Part shown: in pieces, positions 7,892-16,454 of the stretch
Position numbering within the stretch: the first letter of the stretch is position 1
Layout: every line of letters begins with the position of its first letter
Assembly: GCA_028066335.1 (NCBI GenBank)
Contig: JALCBQ010000016.1
Span: 1 to 34,387 of the forward strand
DNA: 34,387 bases
Direction of reading: 5' to 3'
Origin: Pirellulaceae bacterium
GTDB taxonomy: Bacteria; Planctomycetota; Planctomycetia; Pirellulales; Pirellulaceae
Translations under genes and position numbers: made by a program
Notes under the pieces: generated by a model
The model's input: the letters and a program-made list of their open reading frames with translations, nothing else
Told to the model about the DNA's origin: nothing
Databases searched by the model: none

Positions 7892-8099
7892 TCAATCGGC
7901 CAAATATAGGGTGAAATATGGAGAACTTCCGATGGCTTTATTATATCTTGCCTTGTTCTGGCGGCTACCGTGACTTCGAAGCTGGGCTCAGGTTCAGTAC
8001 TGAATATTCATCAGTCCGTTAATGCACAGTAGCTTACCCCTAAAAAATAATCTGGGGTAGGGTACTAGCTAGAGCCCTGGTATACTGATAGGCACGACG
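7892..8099. promoter_or_regulatory. divergent pabB / mfd control region with inverted repeats
   Basis: 208 nt between divergent genes. TTCAGTACTGAA at 7993-8004 is a perfect 12-bp palindrome. TACCCC (8035-8040) and GGGGTA (8054-8059) form a 6-bp inverted repeat with an AT-rich centre. An extended -10 (TGGTATACT, 8078-8086) just before mfd would put its transcript start only about 7 nt from the ATG, so the message would be almost leaderless. No matched -35 is visible. These are candidate regulator sites, not identified operators. Confidence 0.35.
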
Positions 8100-11000
8100 A
8101 TGAATAATCCAAGTCCTAAAGCCAACTCTGCTCCGTGTCAGCTCCTGACCAACCGGCTTGTAGCCGAGGAAAAGTTGACTGATATCTTGCAAAAAAGCCT
8201 CTCGAGCCATTGGGTGACAATCGGGGGAGTTTTTGGGTCGGAATGCGCTCTCGTGGCCGCAGCGGTCGAACAGTTGACAGCAGACAACACTCTATTTCCA
8301 ACAGCAGGAGAGCCGACTGTAGTCGTCTTACCTGAACATGAAGAAATCGACTCCTTTGTTGACAACTTAGCCCTCTTTACTGCGGCAAATGTTGTAACGT
8401 TACCACCTCTTGATGGCAGCTCCTATTTAACCAGCCACCAAGATGTCAACCAAAGTGATCGTATCCAGCTAGTTAAACGGTTACTGCGTAGAACAGACCT
8501 ACCCAATATTGTAGTGACAAACATTCAGAGCCTGTGTCAACCCTTGCCTCCCGAAGAGGAGCTCTCTAGGTGTCTCAAAAAGTTTACCGTTGGGCAAGAA
8601 ATTGACCGGGCCAATTTAATTCAGTGGCTCGTTGACCAAGGTTTTCAGAGACGTGAGACCGTCCATCTTCCCGGTGAATTTAGTCTCAAAGGTTACATTC
8701 TAGATATCTATTCAGCTGACTGGCCTCATCCGGTTCGATTCGAGTTTTTCGACGAAGAGCTTGAGTCGATTCGTTTCTTTGAAATTCTCTCCCAGCGTAG
8801 CCTCGAAGAACTTTCAGAGATAGAACTACTTCTCTTTGAAAATAAAAAAGAAGAGCTACCCGATTTTAAAGATAAAAAGGATAACGAGGTACCGCCTAAA
8901 AAGAAAACGCCTCTTGCCAAAGAACATCTGGGCTACTATCTGCCACCAGGAAGCCTTCTCTTATTTGTCGAGCCTCATGAGCTCGAGGAAAAAGGACGAC
9001 TGTTTCTAGAGCGGGTAACTAATCTCGAAGACTATTTTACCGTCCGTGAAACATTCAAGAGACTCAAAGACTTTCCAACAATTTGCCTCTCCGAACTTGC
9101 AGAAGACAATGAGAAAACATTGTCACTCCAATTCGACTCGGTACAACGTTTTCAAGGGAACGGAGAAGAGATTTGTAAAGAACTCGATCGATCGGCAAAA
9201 AGAGAAAATATCCTTTGTATCTGTCAAAATGAGGGAGAAAAAGATCGCCTTACCGAAATGTTTGCAGAAACAGCTGCAGCCCAAGAGGGGCGTTTGCAAC
9301 TTGCACTGGGGAACCTGGAAACGGGATTTTTATGGCCAGCTCAAAAGCAACTCCTTCTGACAAGCCACGAAATGTTTCAGCGGAAGGTTTTACGACGAGA
9401 AGGAAGAAAACACCTTGGAAGGGCGATTGACTCTTTCTATGATCTTAAAGTGGGCGACTTGGTTGTTCATTTATCCCACGGTATTGGACGATACCTTGGC
9501 CTTGAGGTGTTAGAAAAAAATGGACAAAAAGAGGAACATCTTGCCCTGGAGTTTCGTGGTGGTACCAAAATATATGTTCCAACGACCAAGATTCAACTCA
9601 TCCAGAAATATATTGGAGGGTCAAAAATTCGGCCCCGTCTGGCACAAATAGGGGGCACATCATGGCAAAAAAACCGTGAAGCTGTTGAAGAAGCTATCAC
9701 TGACCTCGCCTCAGAAATGTTGGAACTTCAAGCTGAGCGGTCGACACGAAAAGGAATCGTTTTTAAGGAAAACTCACTTTGGCAACACGACTTTGAGGCC
9801 TCTTTTCCTTACACGGAAACTCCAGACCAGCTTTGCGCTATCGAATCAGTTAAAGAAGATCTCCAAATGTCACAACCAATGGATCGACTTATTTGTGGGG
9901 ATGTCGGTTTTGGTAAAACAGAGGTCGCCATACGGGCCGCTTTCAAGGCCGTTGATAGTGGATTTCAGGTAGCAATCTTAGTACCAACGACTATTTTGGC
10001 CGAACAACATTACCAAACCTTCCGTTCCCGATTGGCTGAATATCCCTTTGAAATCGCTCGTCTAAGCCGGTTTGCGACTCGCCAGGAACAAAAAGAAGTA
10101 CTGACAAATCTAAAAAATGGTTCAACTGATATCGTTATTGGTACTCACCGCCTTGTCTCAAAAGATGTCAAACTTGCGAATCTAGGCCTTGTCATTATTG
10201 ACGAGGAACAACGGTTTGGAGTTGCAGTCAAGGAACACCTAAAAATTCTTCGAGCGACAGTCAATATTTTGACCCTTTCAGCGACTCCTATTCCACGAAC
10301 ACTCCATATGGCCCTTGTCGGAATACGGGATATTTCGAATCTTGAGACGGCACCGGCCGAGCGAATCGGTATTGAAACCCGGGTCATGCGGTTTAATGAG
10401 AATATTATCCGACAAGCAATTATGCACGAATTACAACGCAGTGGCCAGGTTTTCTACGTTCATAATCGCGTTTACGACATTGAAAAAGTCGCTGACAAGG
10501 TTCGCACTCTTGTACCAGAGGCGACTGTTCGAGTCGGACATGGCCAGATGGACGAAGAAGAGCTTGAAAAGGTTATGGTTGATTTTGTCGCTGGAAAATT
10601 TGATATCTTAGTGGCAACAACAATTGTCGAAAGCGGCCTTGACATCCCCAATGCAAACACAATGATCATCGACGATGCACAACGATACGGGCTTGCCGAT
10701 TTGCACCAACTACGTGGCCGAGTCGGTCGCTATAAACATCGGGCCTATTGTTACCTGTGCATTGATTCAACGAAACCAATCACTCCCAATGCTGCACGGC
10801 GCTTAAGAGCTATTGAAGAGTATAGCGAAATGGGTGCTGGATTCGCAATTTCCATGCGAGACCTCGAAATTCGAGGGGCAGGAAACCTTTTAGGAACCGA
10901 GCAGAGTGGTCATATTAATCTTATTGGGTACGAACTTTATTGCCAACTTTTAGAAACTGCCATTCGCCAGCAAAAGAAACTTCCCCCAAAATTATCTCTG

Positions 11001-11540
11001 GAAGTTGACATTGATTTACCTGGAGAGGCCTACTTTCCTGAGACTTACGTTCCAGACATGCGCAGCAAAATTGACCTCTACCGCCGCTTTTCACGGGTGC
11101 AAAGTGACAATGACCTTAAACAGCTTAAAGATGAGCTTCTGGATCGATTTGGAAAAATGCCAGAGCCGGTGAAAAAACTTTGTCAATTAACCTCGCTAAA
11201 AATGAGAGCAGCAATCTGGCAAATCAACGCAATCTATCTTGAAGACCGGTTTGTTGTTTTCAAGTATTCGAATAAAAAACGTATGGAACAGCTTGTTGCC
11301 CATTCCAAAAAAATTATGAAGAATCTTCCTTCTTCATCACCAAAGAAGGAAAGACCTCTTCAAAACAATCGAAAAAAAACAAATATTCCCGAAGCCAATC
11401 GAGCTATCGAGAGTTTGCATATCCGTATGGTCGATGATTATTCGGCCTATTTACCTCTTTGGCGAAAAAAAGAGTTGCCAGGTTCCCCACTGAATCCCGA
11501 TCAGTTATATAAAAAGATAGAATCTGTCTTGCCATGGTGA
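8100..11540 (+). CDS. mfd: transcription-repair coupling factor
   Basis: 1146 codons, full length for Mfd. It removes RNA polymerase stalled at DNA lesions and recruits UvrA. Domain order is visible: a UvrB-like N-terminal region (1 to about 350), the RNA polymerase interaction domain (about 450-515, from VGDLVVHLSHGIGRY), then the RecG-like translocase with Walker A GDVGFGKT (about 600), DEEQRF (about 700), SATPIPRT and the late motifs ESGLDIPN and QLRGRVGR (about 870). The C-terminal domain (about 1000-1110) ends with a Lys-rich linker and a short tail. A charged Lys/Glu-rich insertion lies near 245-275 (KKEELPDFKDKKD). The ATG at 8100 gives a normal N-terminus but has no clear ribosome site. 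Confidence 0.97.
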   Translation: MNNPSPKANSAPCQLLTNRLVAEEKLTDILQKSLSSHWVTIGGVFGSECALVAAAVEQLTADNTLFPTAGEPTVVVLPEHEEIDSFVDNLALFTAANVVTLPPLDGSSYLTSHQDVNQSDRIQLVKRLLRRTDLPNIVVTNIQSLCQPLPPEEELSRCLKKFTVGQEIDRANLIQWLVDQGFQRRETVHLPGEFSLKGYILDIYSADWPHPVRFEFFDEELESIRFFEILSQRSLEELSEIELLLFENKKEELPDFKDKKDNEVPPKKKTPLAKEHLGYYLPPGSLLLFVEPHELEEKGRLFLERVTNLEDYFTVRETFKRLKDFPTICLSELAEDNEKTLSLQFDSVQRFQGNGEEICKELDRSAKRENILCICQNEGEKDRLTEMFAETAAAQEGRLQLALGNLETGFLWPAQKQLLLTSHEMFQRKVLRREGRKHLGRAIDSFYDLKVGDLVVHLSHGIGRYLGLEVLEKNGQKEEHLALEFRGGTKIYVPTTKIQLIQKYIGGSKIRPRLAQIGGTSWQKNREAVEEAITDLASEMLELQAERSTRKGIVFKENSLWQHDFEASFPYTETPDQLCAIESVKEDLQMSQPMDRLICGDVGFGKTEVAIRAAFKAVDSGFQVAILVPTTILAEQHYQTFRSRLAEYPFEIARLSRFATRQEQKEVLTNLKNGSTDIVIGTHRLVSKDVKLANLGLVIIDEEQRFGVAVKEHLKILRATVNILTLSATPIPRTLHMALVGIRDISNLETAPAERIGIETRVMRFNENIIRQAIMHELQRSGQVFYVHNRVYDIEKVADKVRTLVPEATVRVGHGQMDEEELEKVMVDFVAGKFDILVATTIVESGLDIPNANTMIIDDAQRYGLADLHQLRGRVGRYKHRAYCYLCIDSTKPITPNAARRLRAIEEYSEMGAGFAISMRDLEIRGAGNLLGTEQSGHINLIGYELYCQLLETAIRQQKKLPPKLSLEVDIDLPGEAYFPETYVPDMRSKIDLYRRFSRVQSDNDLKQLKDELLDRFGKMPEPVKKLCQLTSLKMRAAIWQINAIYLEDRFVVFKYSNKKRMEQLVAHSKKIMKNLPSSSPKKERPLQNNRKKTNIPEANRAIESLHIRMVDDYSAYLPLWRKKELPGSPLNPDQLYKKIESVLPW

Positions 11541-11654
11541 GTATTTTTTTCTATCCTGCCTTGCGAGTAACTGGATGGTCTACCAGAGAGGTGGCTCATT
11601 CCAGACTAAACTGATTCTAAAGCTGGAAATTCAAAGGGAGTTGAATTCCGGAAC

Positions 11655-12977
11655 ATGATCGCCCCAAAGAACCAAAGAATATTTTTTTATATAAAAGGGT
11701 TAACCCTTTGTACCCTATGGATAGGTGTCTGCTGTACTACCCCGCTTTATGCCCAGCGGCAAGGCCAACAACAGAGCCAGCGGAATCAGCTTTGGCAAAA
11801 TCAAGCAAGGCAAGGGCAGAACCTGCAAAATCGCAGAGGCCTCGATAATTTACAAAACCGCCTTGATGGCCTTGGTATCGGTCAAAGTCAACAATTCACG
11901 ACTCAGCAAAATGGTCAGTTAAACCGTTTAGCGTTCAACCAGGGAAGCCAAAATTTTGGTGACATGGTAGAGACCAGTCCCAAAACATTCATTCTGGAAA
12001 ATACGAAAATCATCGCCAGAGTCGGTGGCCAGACAGTTCTTGTTGGTGACCTCATCGGTGATATTAACCAACAGTTAAAGCAGTTCGAAGGCAAAGCTCC
12101 ACCAGAAGAACTCGCCCAAGCCCGTGAGATTATGTTAAAGCGGTTACTTGCAAGCCATATCGATACCGTTGCCGTTTATGATCAGTTTATGCAAAAAGTT
12201 CCTCCCGAAAGGGTTGCTGATCTTGAAAAAGAACTTGCAAAACATTTTCGCGACACACAACAAAAGCAGATGATAGAAGCTCTTGGAGTTCAAAACGCAG
12301 AAGAGCTAGAGGCTAAACTTCAGGAAGCAGGAACCTCACTTGCGAACTATCAACGCATTTTTAAAATGCAGCTTCTCTTTCAACAAGTTATTCAGGAACA
12401 ATTGAACTTCTTTCCAGAAGTCCCCCATCAAGAATTATGGGATTATTATCAGGCTCACCTTGAAGATTACAAAATTACTGCCAAGGTACGCTACGAAAAG
12501 ATTACCCTGCTATTTGAAAAAGTCGACTCTAAACCAAACGCTTACCGACAAATGGCGAATATTGGCAATGAGCTTTTGCGTGGTCGATCATTTGCCGATT
12601 TAGCAAAACAGTTCTCCCATGGGCTCCATGCGGACACTGGTGGTATCAACGATTGGACCACCCAAGGAGCTCTCAAATCTACGGTGATTGACCAGGCTCT
12701 TTTTTCCCTTCCGGTCGGAAAATTTAGCCGTATTCTTGAGGATGAGAACGGTTTTCATATCGTTCGCGTTCTTGACCGGGTCGAAGAAGGATATACCTCT
12801 TTTACGGATACCCAAGAGATAATTCGTGCAAAACTCATCAATGAAAAAAAGACAAAACAATTGAACGAACTTATAACAAAATACCGCAATGAAACCGAGG
12901 TATGGACGATTTTTGACGGCGATACTGAGTTCGAAAAATTTCGAAAAGAACAACTCGTTCCACCTTCAGACGGTTAA
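11655..12977 (+). CDS. exported parvulin-type peptidyl-prolyl isomerase (SurA/PpiC-like)
   Basis: 440 codons. A signal peptide spans about 1-33 with a hydrophobic core after IKGLTLC and a likely cut after LYA. Residues 34-100 form a Gln/Asn-rich low-complexity linker (QGQQQSQRNQ, then QNRRGLDNLQNR). A SurA-like helical chaperone region covers about 110-265, and one parvulin rotamase domain about 273-380, with KITLLFEK, SFADLAKQFSHG, DTGGINDW and FSRILEDENGFHIVRV. It probably assists outer-membrane or secreted protein folding in the periplasm. It follows mfd by 114 nt in the same direction; co-transcription is possible. GGGAG lies about 14 nt before the ATG, a loose ribosome site. Confidence 0.85.
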   Translation: MIAPKNQRIFFYIKGLTLCTLWIGVCCTTPLYAQRQGQQQSQRNQLWQNQARQGQNLQNRRGLDNLQNRLDGLGIGQSQQFTTQQNGQLNRLAFNQGSQNFGDMVETSPKTFILENTKIIARVGGQTVLVGDLIGDINQQLKQFEGKAPPEELAQAREIMLKRLLASHIDTVAVYDQFMQKVPPERVADLEKELAKHFRDTQQKQMIEALGVQNAEELEAKLQEAGTSLANYQRIFKMQLLFQQVIQEQLNFFPEVPHQELWDYYQAHLEDYKITAKVRYEKITLLFEKVDSKPNAYRQMANIGNELLRGRSFADLAKQFSHGLHADTGGINDWTTQGALKSTVIDQALFSLPVGKFSRILEDENGFHIVRVLDRVEEGYTSFTDTQEIIRAKLINEKKTKQLNELITKYRNETEVWTIFDGDTEFEKFRKEQLVPPSDG

Positions 12978-13008
12978 CGCCTGAGGGCAAAAACAAACGA
13001 TCTCTTTC

Positions 13009-14340
13009 TTATTTAACGTGTTGGTTCTTAAGTAGCTTTTGCCGAAGCTCTTCCTTAAGTCGATTCAGGACCGATTTTTTATCGGTCTCTTCCAATATTT
13101 GCTGAACAACTTTTTTCGGTGACTCTTCTCCCCATGAAGCACCTTGCTCTAAATATTTCTTGGCTGCTTGACCAACAATATAAGAGCCATATCCAGCCGC
13201 CGCTCCTTGCGGAATTGCACTAAAAACTGTGCTATAACCAACCGTGAAAAATTTCAGTAGTGAAGAGCCGAGATGAGTTGCCATCTCACTAGCTAAAACC
13301 CAGCCGGCTGACTTTAAAATCGATTTGACCAAATTATTGGCATTCGACCATGTCATCTCTAGTCCATAAACACGGGCCAAGTTCAAAACCATAAAGACAT
13401 CAACAACACTACCACCCAAGACATCGGCAACTGGGGCTGGATTAAGTGCGACCGCAACGGACTTTAAGGTAGCATAACTCCAAATAAAATTTTGAGCTTT
13501 TTGCTCCCGGAGTTCAACACGAAGGACAGCGATCTGGTCAGTTTTATCAGCGGCGTAAAGTGCTGCATTGAGAGCAATTAAGGAAAGCCCTTCTCGATCT
13601 AGAAGGACAAGGATTGCCTTTTTTAATTCGTCAATTTCAGCAGGAGGTTTACGCCATTCGTTGATCGAAGAACCATCTGTCCTTTCGATGATGTACTCTT
13701 TCTCTTTTGGATTGGCTGCGGCCAGAATAACACCTTCTTTAGCAAGAACTCCTTGAAGTCGTTCTTTTAAAACCTCTTGCAAACGTGCTCTCTGTGCAGG
13801 TGAATAGAGATCAATCTTATTTAAAACTAGAAGGAGAGGCTTATGAAGCGAAGCGAGTTCGAGAAGGGCGCTATGCTCGGTCTCATTGAGATCCGAGTCA
13901 GTAACAAACAAAATCAGATCAGCTTTAGCCGCTGCCTCACGCGCCATGCTAGCCCGCTCAGTCCCCCCAACCTCATTAAGTCCTGGGGTATCAATCAAGA
14001 CAACCCCGGATTCACCTAAGCCCGGAATGCAGTATCCACTACCATCCCAAGGAACGTTCCAAATTTCTTTGGTCCATCCTCCCTGGACATCAACCTGAGT
14101 GATTTCTTTACCGACAATGGCATTGATACAAGCTGATTTACCAGTACTGATCTCTCCAAAAACTACAATATCGATTCGGCCCTTAACAAGTTTTTCGGAC
14201 ATCTCTTTAAGGTGCAAAAACTCGGCATGAAGTTTTTCACGTTCTGCATCGGTACAACCGTGCAACCGATCCAAGGTATGTTCAAGAGAACGGATAGCAT
14301 CGTGGTAGTTAGTGTTGGGTGTTTCGTTGGCTTCATTCAT
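13009..14340 (-). CDS. dynamin-like/Era-type GTPase with C-terminal DUF697-like region
   Basis: 443 codons. The GTPase motifs are complete: G1 GEISTGKS (62-69), G3 DTPG (117-120) and G4 NKID (174-177). The C-terminal third (about 280-410) is a hydrophobic helical region with PAPVADVLGG and GLEMTWSNANNLVKSI, resembling the DUF697 region of YcjF-like GTPases, which is thought to contact membrane. A charged coiled tail (about 405-443) follows. There is no N-terminal membrane segment, unlike its neighbour. It lies 49 nt downstream of the larger paralogue on the same strand, so the two probably form an operon and may work together in membrane shape or cell-envelope upkeep. The exact function is unknown. 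Confidence 0.8.
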   Translation of the reverse strand: MNEANETPNTNYHDAIRSLEHTLDRLHGCTDAEREKLHAEFLHLKEMSEKLVKGRIDIVVFGEISTGKSACINAIVGKEITQVDVQGGWTKEIWNVPWDGSGYCIPGLGESGVVLIDTPGLNEVGGTERASMAREAAAKADLILFVTDSDLNETEHSALLELASLHKPLLLVLNKIDLYSPAQRARLQEVLKERLQGVLAKEGVILAAANPKEKEYIIERTDGSSINEWRKPPAEIDELKKAILVLLDREGLSLIALNAALYAADKTDQIAVLRVELREQKAQNFIWSYATLKSVAVALNPAPVADVLGGSVVDVFMVLNLARVYGLEMTWSNANNLVKSILKSAGWVLASEMATHLGSSLLKFFTVGYSTVFSAIPQGAAAGYGSYIVGQAAKKYLEQGASWGEESPKKVVQQILEETDKKSVLNRLKEELRQKLLKNQHVK

Positions 14341-14389
14341 AGAGGGTAGGGGACTACTTTGCGAAAGGGGCTAACAGAAGATACACAGG

Positions 14390-15958
14390 TTAGGAATTAT
14401 TCTTCTCACTTGAAGCAACATAGCTTTTCGTCTGCCGATATAGCGATAAAATCGCCTTAGGTGTCGTTATTTCTTGCCATTTTTCTCGCGCAATATCAGA
14501 GAACGATTTTTCCGTGAGGTGCATTTCATATTTAAAATACTCGATAAAAACAAGCCCGATCCAACGGGTAATAACAGCCTGAACGACAGCCTGCATGAAG
14601 CCACCAGTCAACGTGCCAATTCCAGGAACCGACTTAACGAGACTGGCAACAAGAGAGGTAACAACTGGAGTCGCAGCCGACACACCAAGGACTGAAACGA
14701 GATTTTTTCCAAGTTGGCCCAGGAGACTTGTAGCCGTTTCAAGGTCAATCTTCTGGCGATAAATTTGGGCTAATTCAAAGACCATTTTGGTGTTAATAGT
14801 GCAACCAGCAGCTAGGTCAACAAGGGGCCAAGGACTGAGCGCTGCCATGCTACCAGCACTAAACATATAGCGTTCGACTAATTTCTTGGCCTGATTATCA
14901 AGTGACTTTTGGACCTCTTGTTTAGCCTCCTCGACAAGCCCACGAGACTGTAAAAGAAGGTTCGCCATAAGCGATTTTTCTTTATCGGTGGTCGTCAGTA
15001 CTAATAGTCGATCTGCTAATTCGGCAATATTGGGAGGCTCCTCAACAAACTCTTCCGAAGTTGTTCCATCGGGATGCTCTGTAGTTCGGAGACGTTTTAC
15101 ATTCCCCGACTGGACTGCAAGAATATTTGCTCGTGGGAGAAATTCATTCGTCTGTCGTCCAATTTGATCGAGAAGTTTTTGTTGCTCGGCTGGCGAGTAC
15201 CAATCACTTTTGTTAAGGCATAATAAGATCTCCTTTTCCATTTGTGCCAATGTTTTTAATAATTCGCTCTCATACTCGCGCAATGGGCCATCGACGACCA
15301 ATAATAAAAAGTCAGCACGTTTTGCAGCTTCTATAGAAGCGATTTGGTGAACTTCGTCAAGGGCTTCAGCAATACCGGGCGTATCAACTAAGATAATTTT
15401 TTCCCTCTCATTCCAAACAATTTCATTTCGCAAAACGGTCGTTCCACCCCGTACATCGTGCTGGAAATATTCTTCACCCAAGAGGGCATTCAATAGTGAA
15501 GATTTCCCACTAGACACAGTCCCAAAGGCTACGATTTCCACCGTTTGATGAGTCTGCTTTTCTTCAAGCGCTTTGACAAGTGGGGCTAGTTTTGCACGTA
15601 ACTCGGCTTCAACTTTCGGATCGTTTTGTAAGCTATGAACATAAGTCAGGTTCTCCTCCAACTCGGCTGCCTGCTCGTCCATTGAAAGGGCGCTGGGGTT
15701 CTTGCTCCGCTTCTCTCTACGTAAACCCTTTAACCAGCTAGAGATATATAAATTCCAGAAAACCCAAATCGTAATACTGCTTAAAAGCAATATCCCAAAA
15801 ACCACGATTACGAGGTATACAGAACCCCAAGTCGGGCCAAACTCTTCTCGAATCAGCTTATGTTGACTAGCGATCATCTGTGGAACCGAAAGAACAACAA
15901 CTCCAATAGCAGCTATAAAAACAAAGAACAGAAGTTTGTTCGTATGTTCTTTCCACAT
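14390..15958 (-). CDS. membrane-anchored dynamin-like GTPase with DUF697-like region
   Basis: 522 codons. Two N-terminal membrane helices lie at about 8-30 and 45-70, followed by a charged helical linker and a GTPase domain with G1 GTVSSGKS (146-153), G3 DTPG (192-195) and G4 NKSD (249-252). The C-terminal region (about 365-480) parallels the smaller GTPase: SPWPLVDLAAG here matches NPAPVADVLGG there, and both follow a YxxxS/A block. The G4 variant NKSD keeps the guanine-reading Asp. The two proteins share G-domain layout and tail, so they are tandem duplicates that diverged in membrane anchoring. It is first in the two-gene unit. Confidence 0.8.
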   Translation of the reverse strand: MWKEHTNKLLFFVFIAAIGVVVLSVPQMIASQHKLIREEFGPTWGSVYLVIVVFGILLLSSITIWVFWNLYISSWLKGLRREKRSKNPSALSMDEQAAELEENLTYVHSLQNDPKVEAELRAKLAPLVKALEEKQTHQTVEIVAFGTVSSGKSSLLNALLGEEYFQHDVRGGTTVLRNEIVWNEREKIILVDTPGIAEALDEVHQIASIEAAKRADFLLLVVDGPLREYESELLKTLAQMEKEILLCLNKSDWYSPAEQQKLLDQIGRQTNEFLPRANILAVQSGNVKRLRTTEHPDGTTSEEFVEEPPNIAELADRLLVLTTTDKEKSLMANLLLQSRGLVEEAKQEVQKSLDNQAKKLVERYMFSAGSMAALSPWPLVDLAAGCTINTKMVFELAQIYRQKIDLETATSLLGQLGKNLVSVLGVSAATPVVTSLVASLVKSVPGIGTLTGGFMQAVVQAVITRWIGLVFIEYFKYEMHLTEKSFSDIAREKWQEITTPKAILSLYRQTKSYVASSEKNNS

Positions 15959-16062
15959 AATGGTTTACCACAATTTCAAAGGCTGGATTGATAAATCTGG
16001 GTTGATCAATAAAGGCTCATGTTTCTACCACATTCTCAGTACGCTTTAAGCACTTTACTTTT

Positions 16063-16090
16063 ATTATACTTGAAAGGCTTTATTTAAAGC
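16063..16090 (-). promoter_or_regulatory. candidate promoter and palindrome upstream of GTPase pair
   Basis: On the minus strand a perfect TATAAT (16068-16063) lies about 105 nt before the GTPase start codon. The expected -35 position is covered by GCTTTATTTAAAGC (16077-16090), a 6-bp inverted repeat with a 2-nt centre that could be an operator. No good -35 hexamer is seen, so an activator may be needed if the site is real. Confidence 0.35.
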
Positions 16091-16454
16091 AGACTTAACC
16101 CAAATCCATTCTTATGGAAAAATCAGGTCACCAGATATAGGTAGAAAAAGTAGAGCATTTTCTTCAATTCTTACCCAATTTTCGTCAAAAAAAGGGTCTT
16201 TCGAGAGATAATGGAGACGTTTTTTGCCAATTTTAACGTGGTAGATTTTTTCAAATCTGGGTATACGAGATATAAAAAAGGGGCGGGTTATGGAGACTCT
16301 AGGGCGAATAATGTCTCAGATGAAAAAGGAGATTCAACAAAGGTCATAAAGTTGAAATTTTACTGATGTCCATTTGGGTGGACTATCAAAAAAATTTTTA
16401 CTACGGCAGTTACCTCAAGAAAAATGGCCAACATCAAGATCGAGAACCTTGTAA
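16091..16454. other. gene-free stretch upstream of GTPases / downstream of GspF-like gene
   Basis: No frame in this interval has both a credible start and coding character. Several T- and A-runs occur (for example near 16211, 16246 and 16274), but there is no GC-rich hairpin followed by a T-run that would make a clear terminator. A 19-codon frame at 16290-16349 is too short to support. It could hold a small RNA or long leader, but nothing shows that. Confidence 0.4.

Noticed and set aside
8726..8920. Ser-rich minus-strand open frame in mfd
   Set aside because: An antisense shadow of a charged Mfd segment; codons mirror Glu/Lys codons on the real strand.
12963..12987. Stem CCTTCAG/CTGAGGG after the prolyl isomerase gene as a terminator
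   Set aside because: The stem contains a G-T pair, an 11-nt loop and no T-run on either strand; too weak to list.
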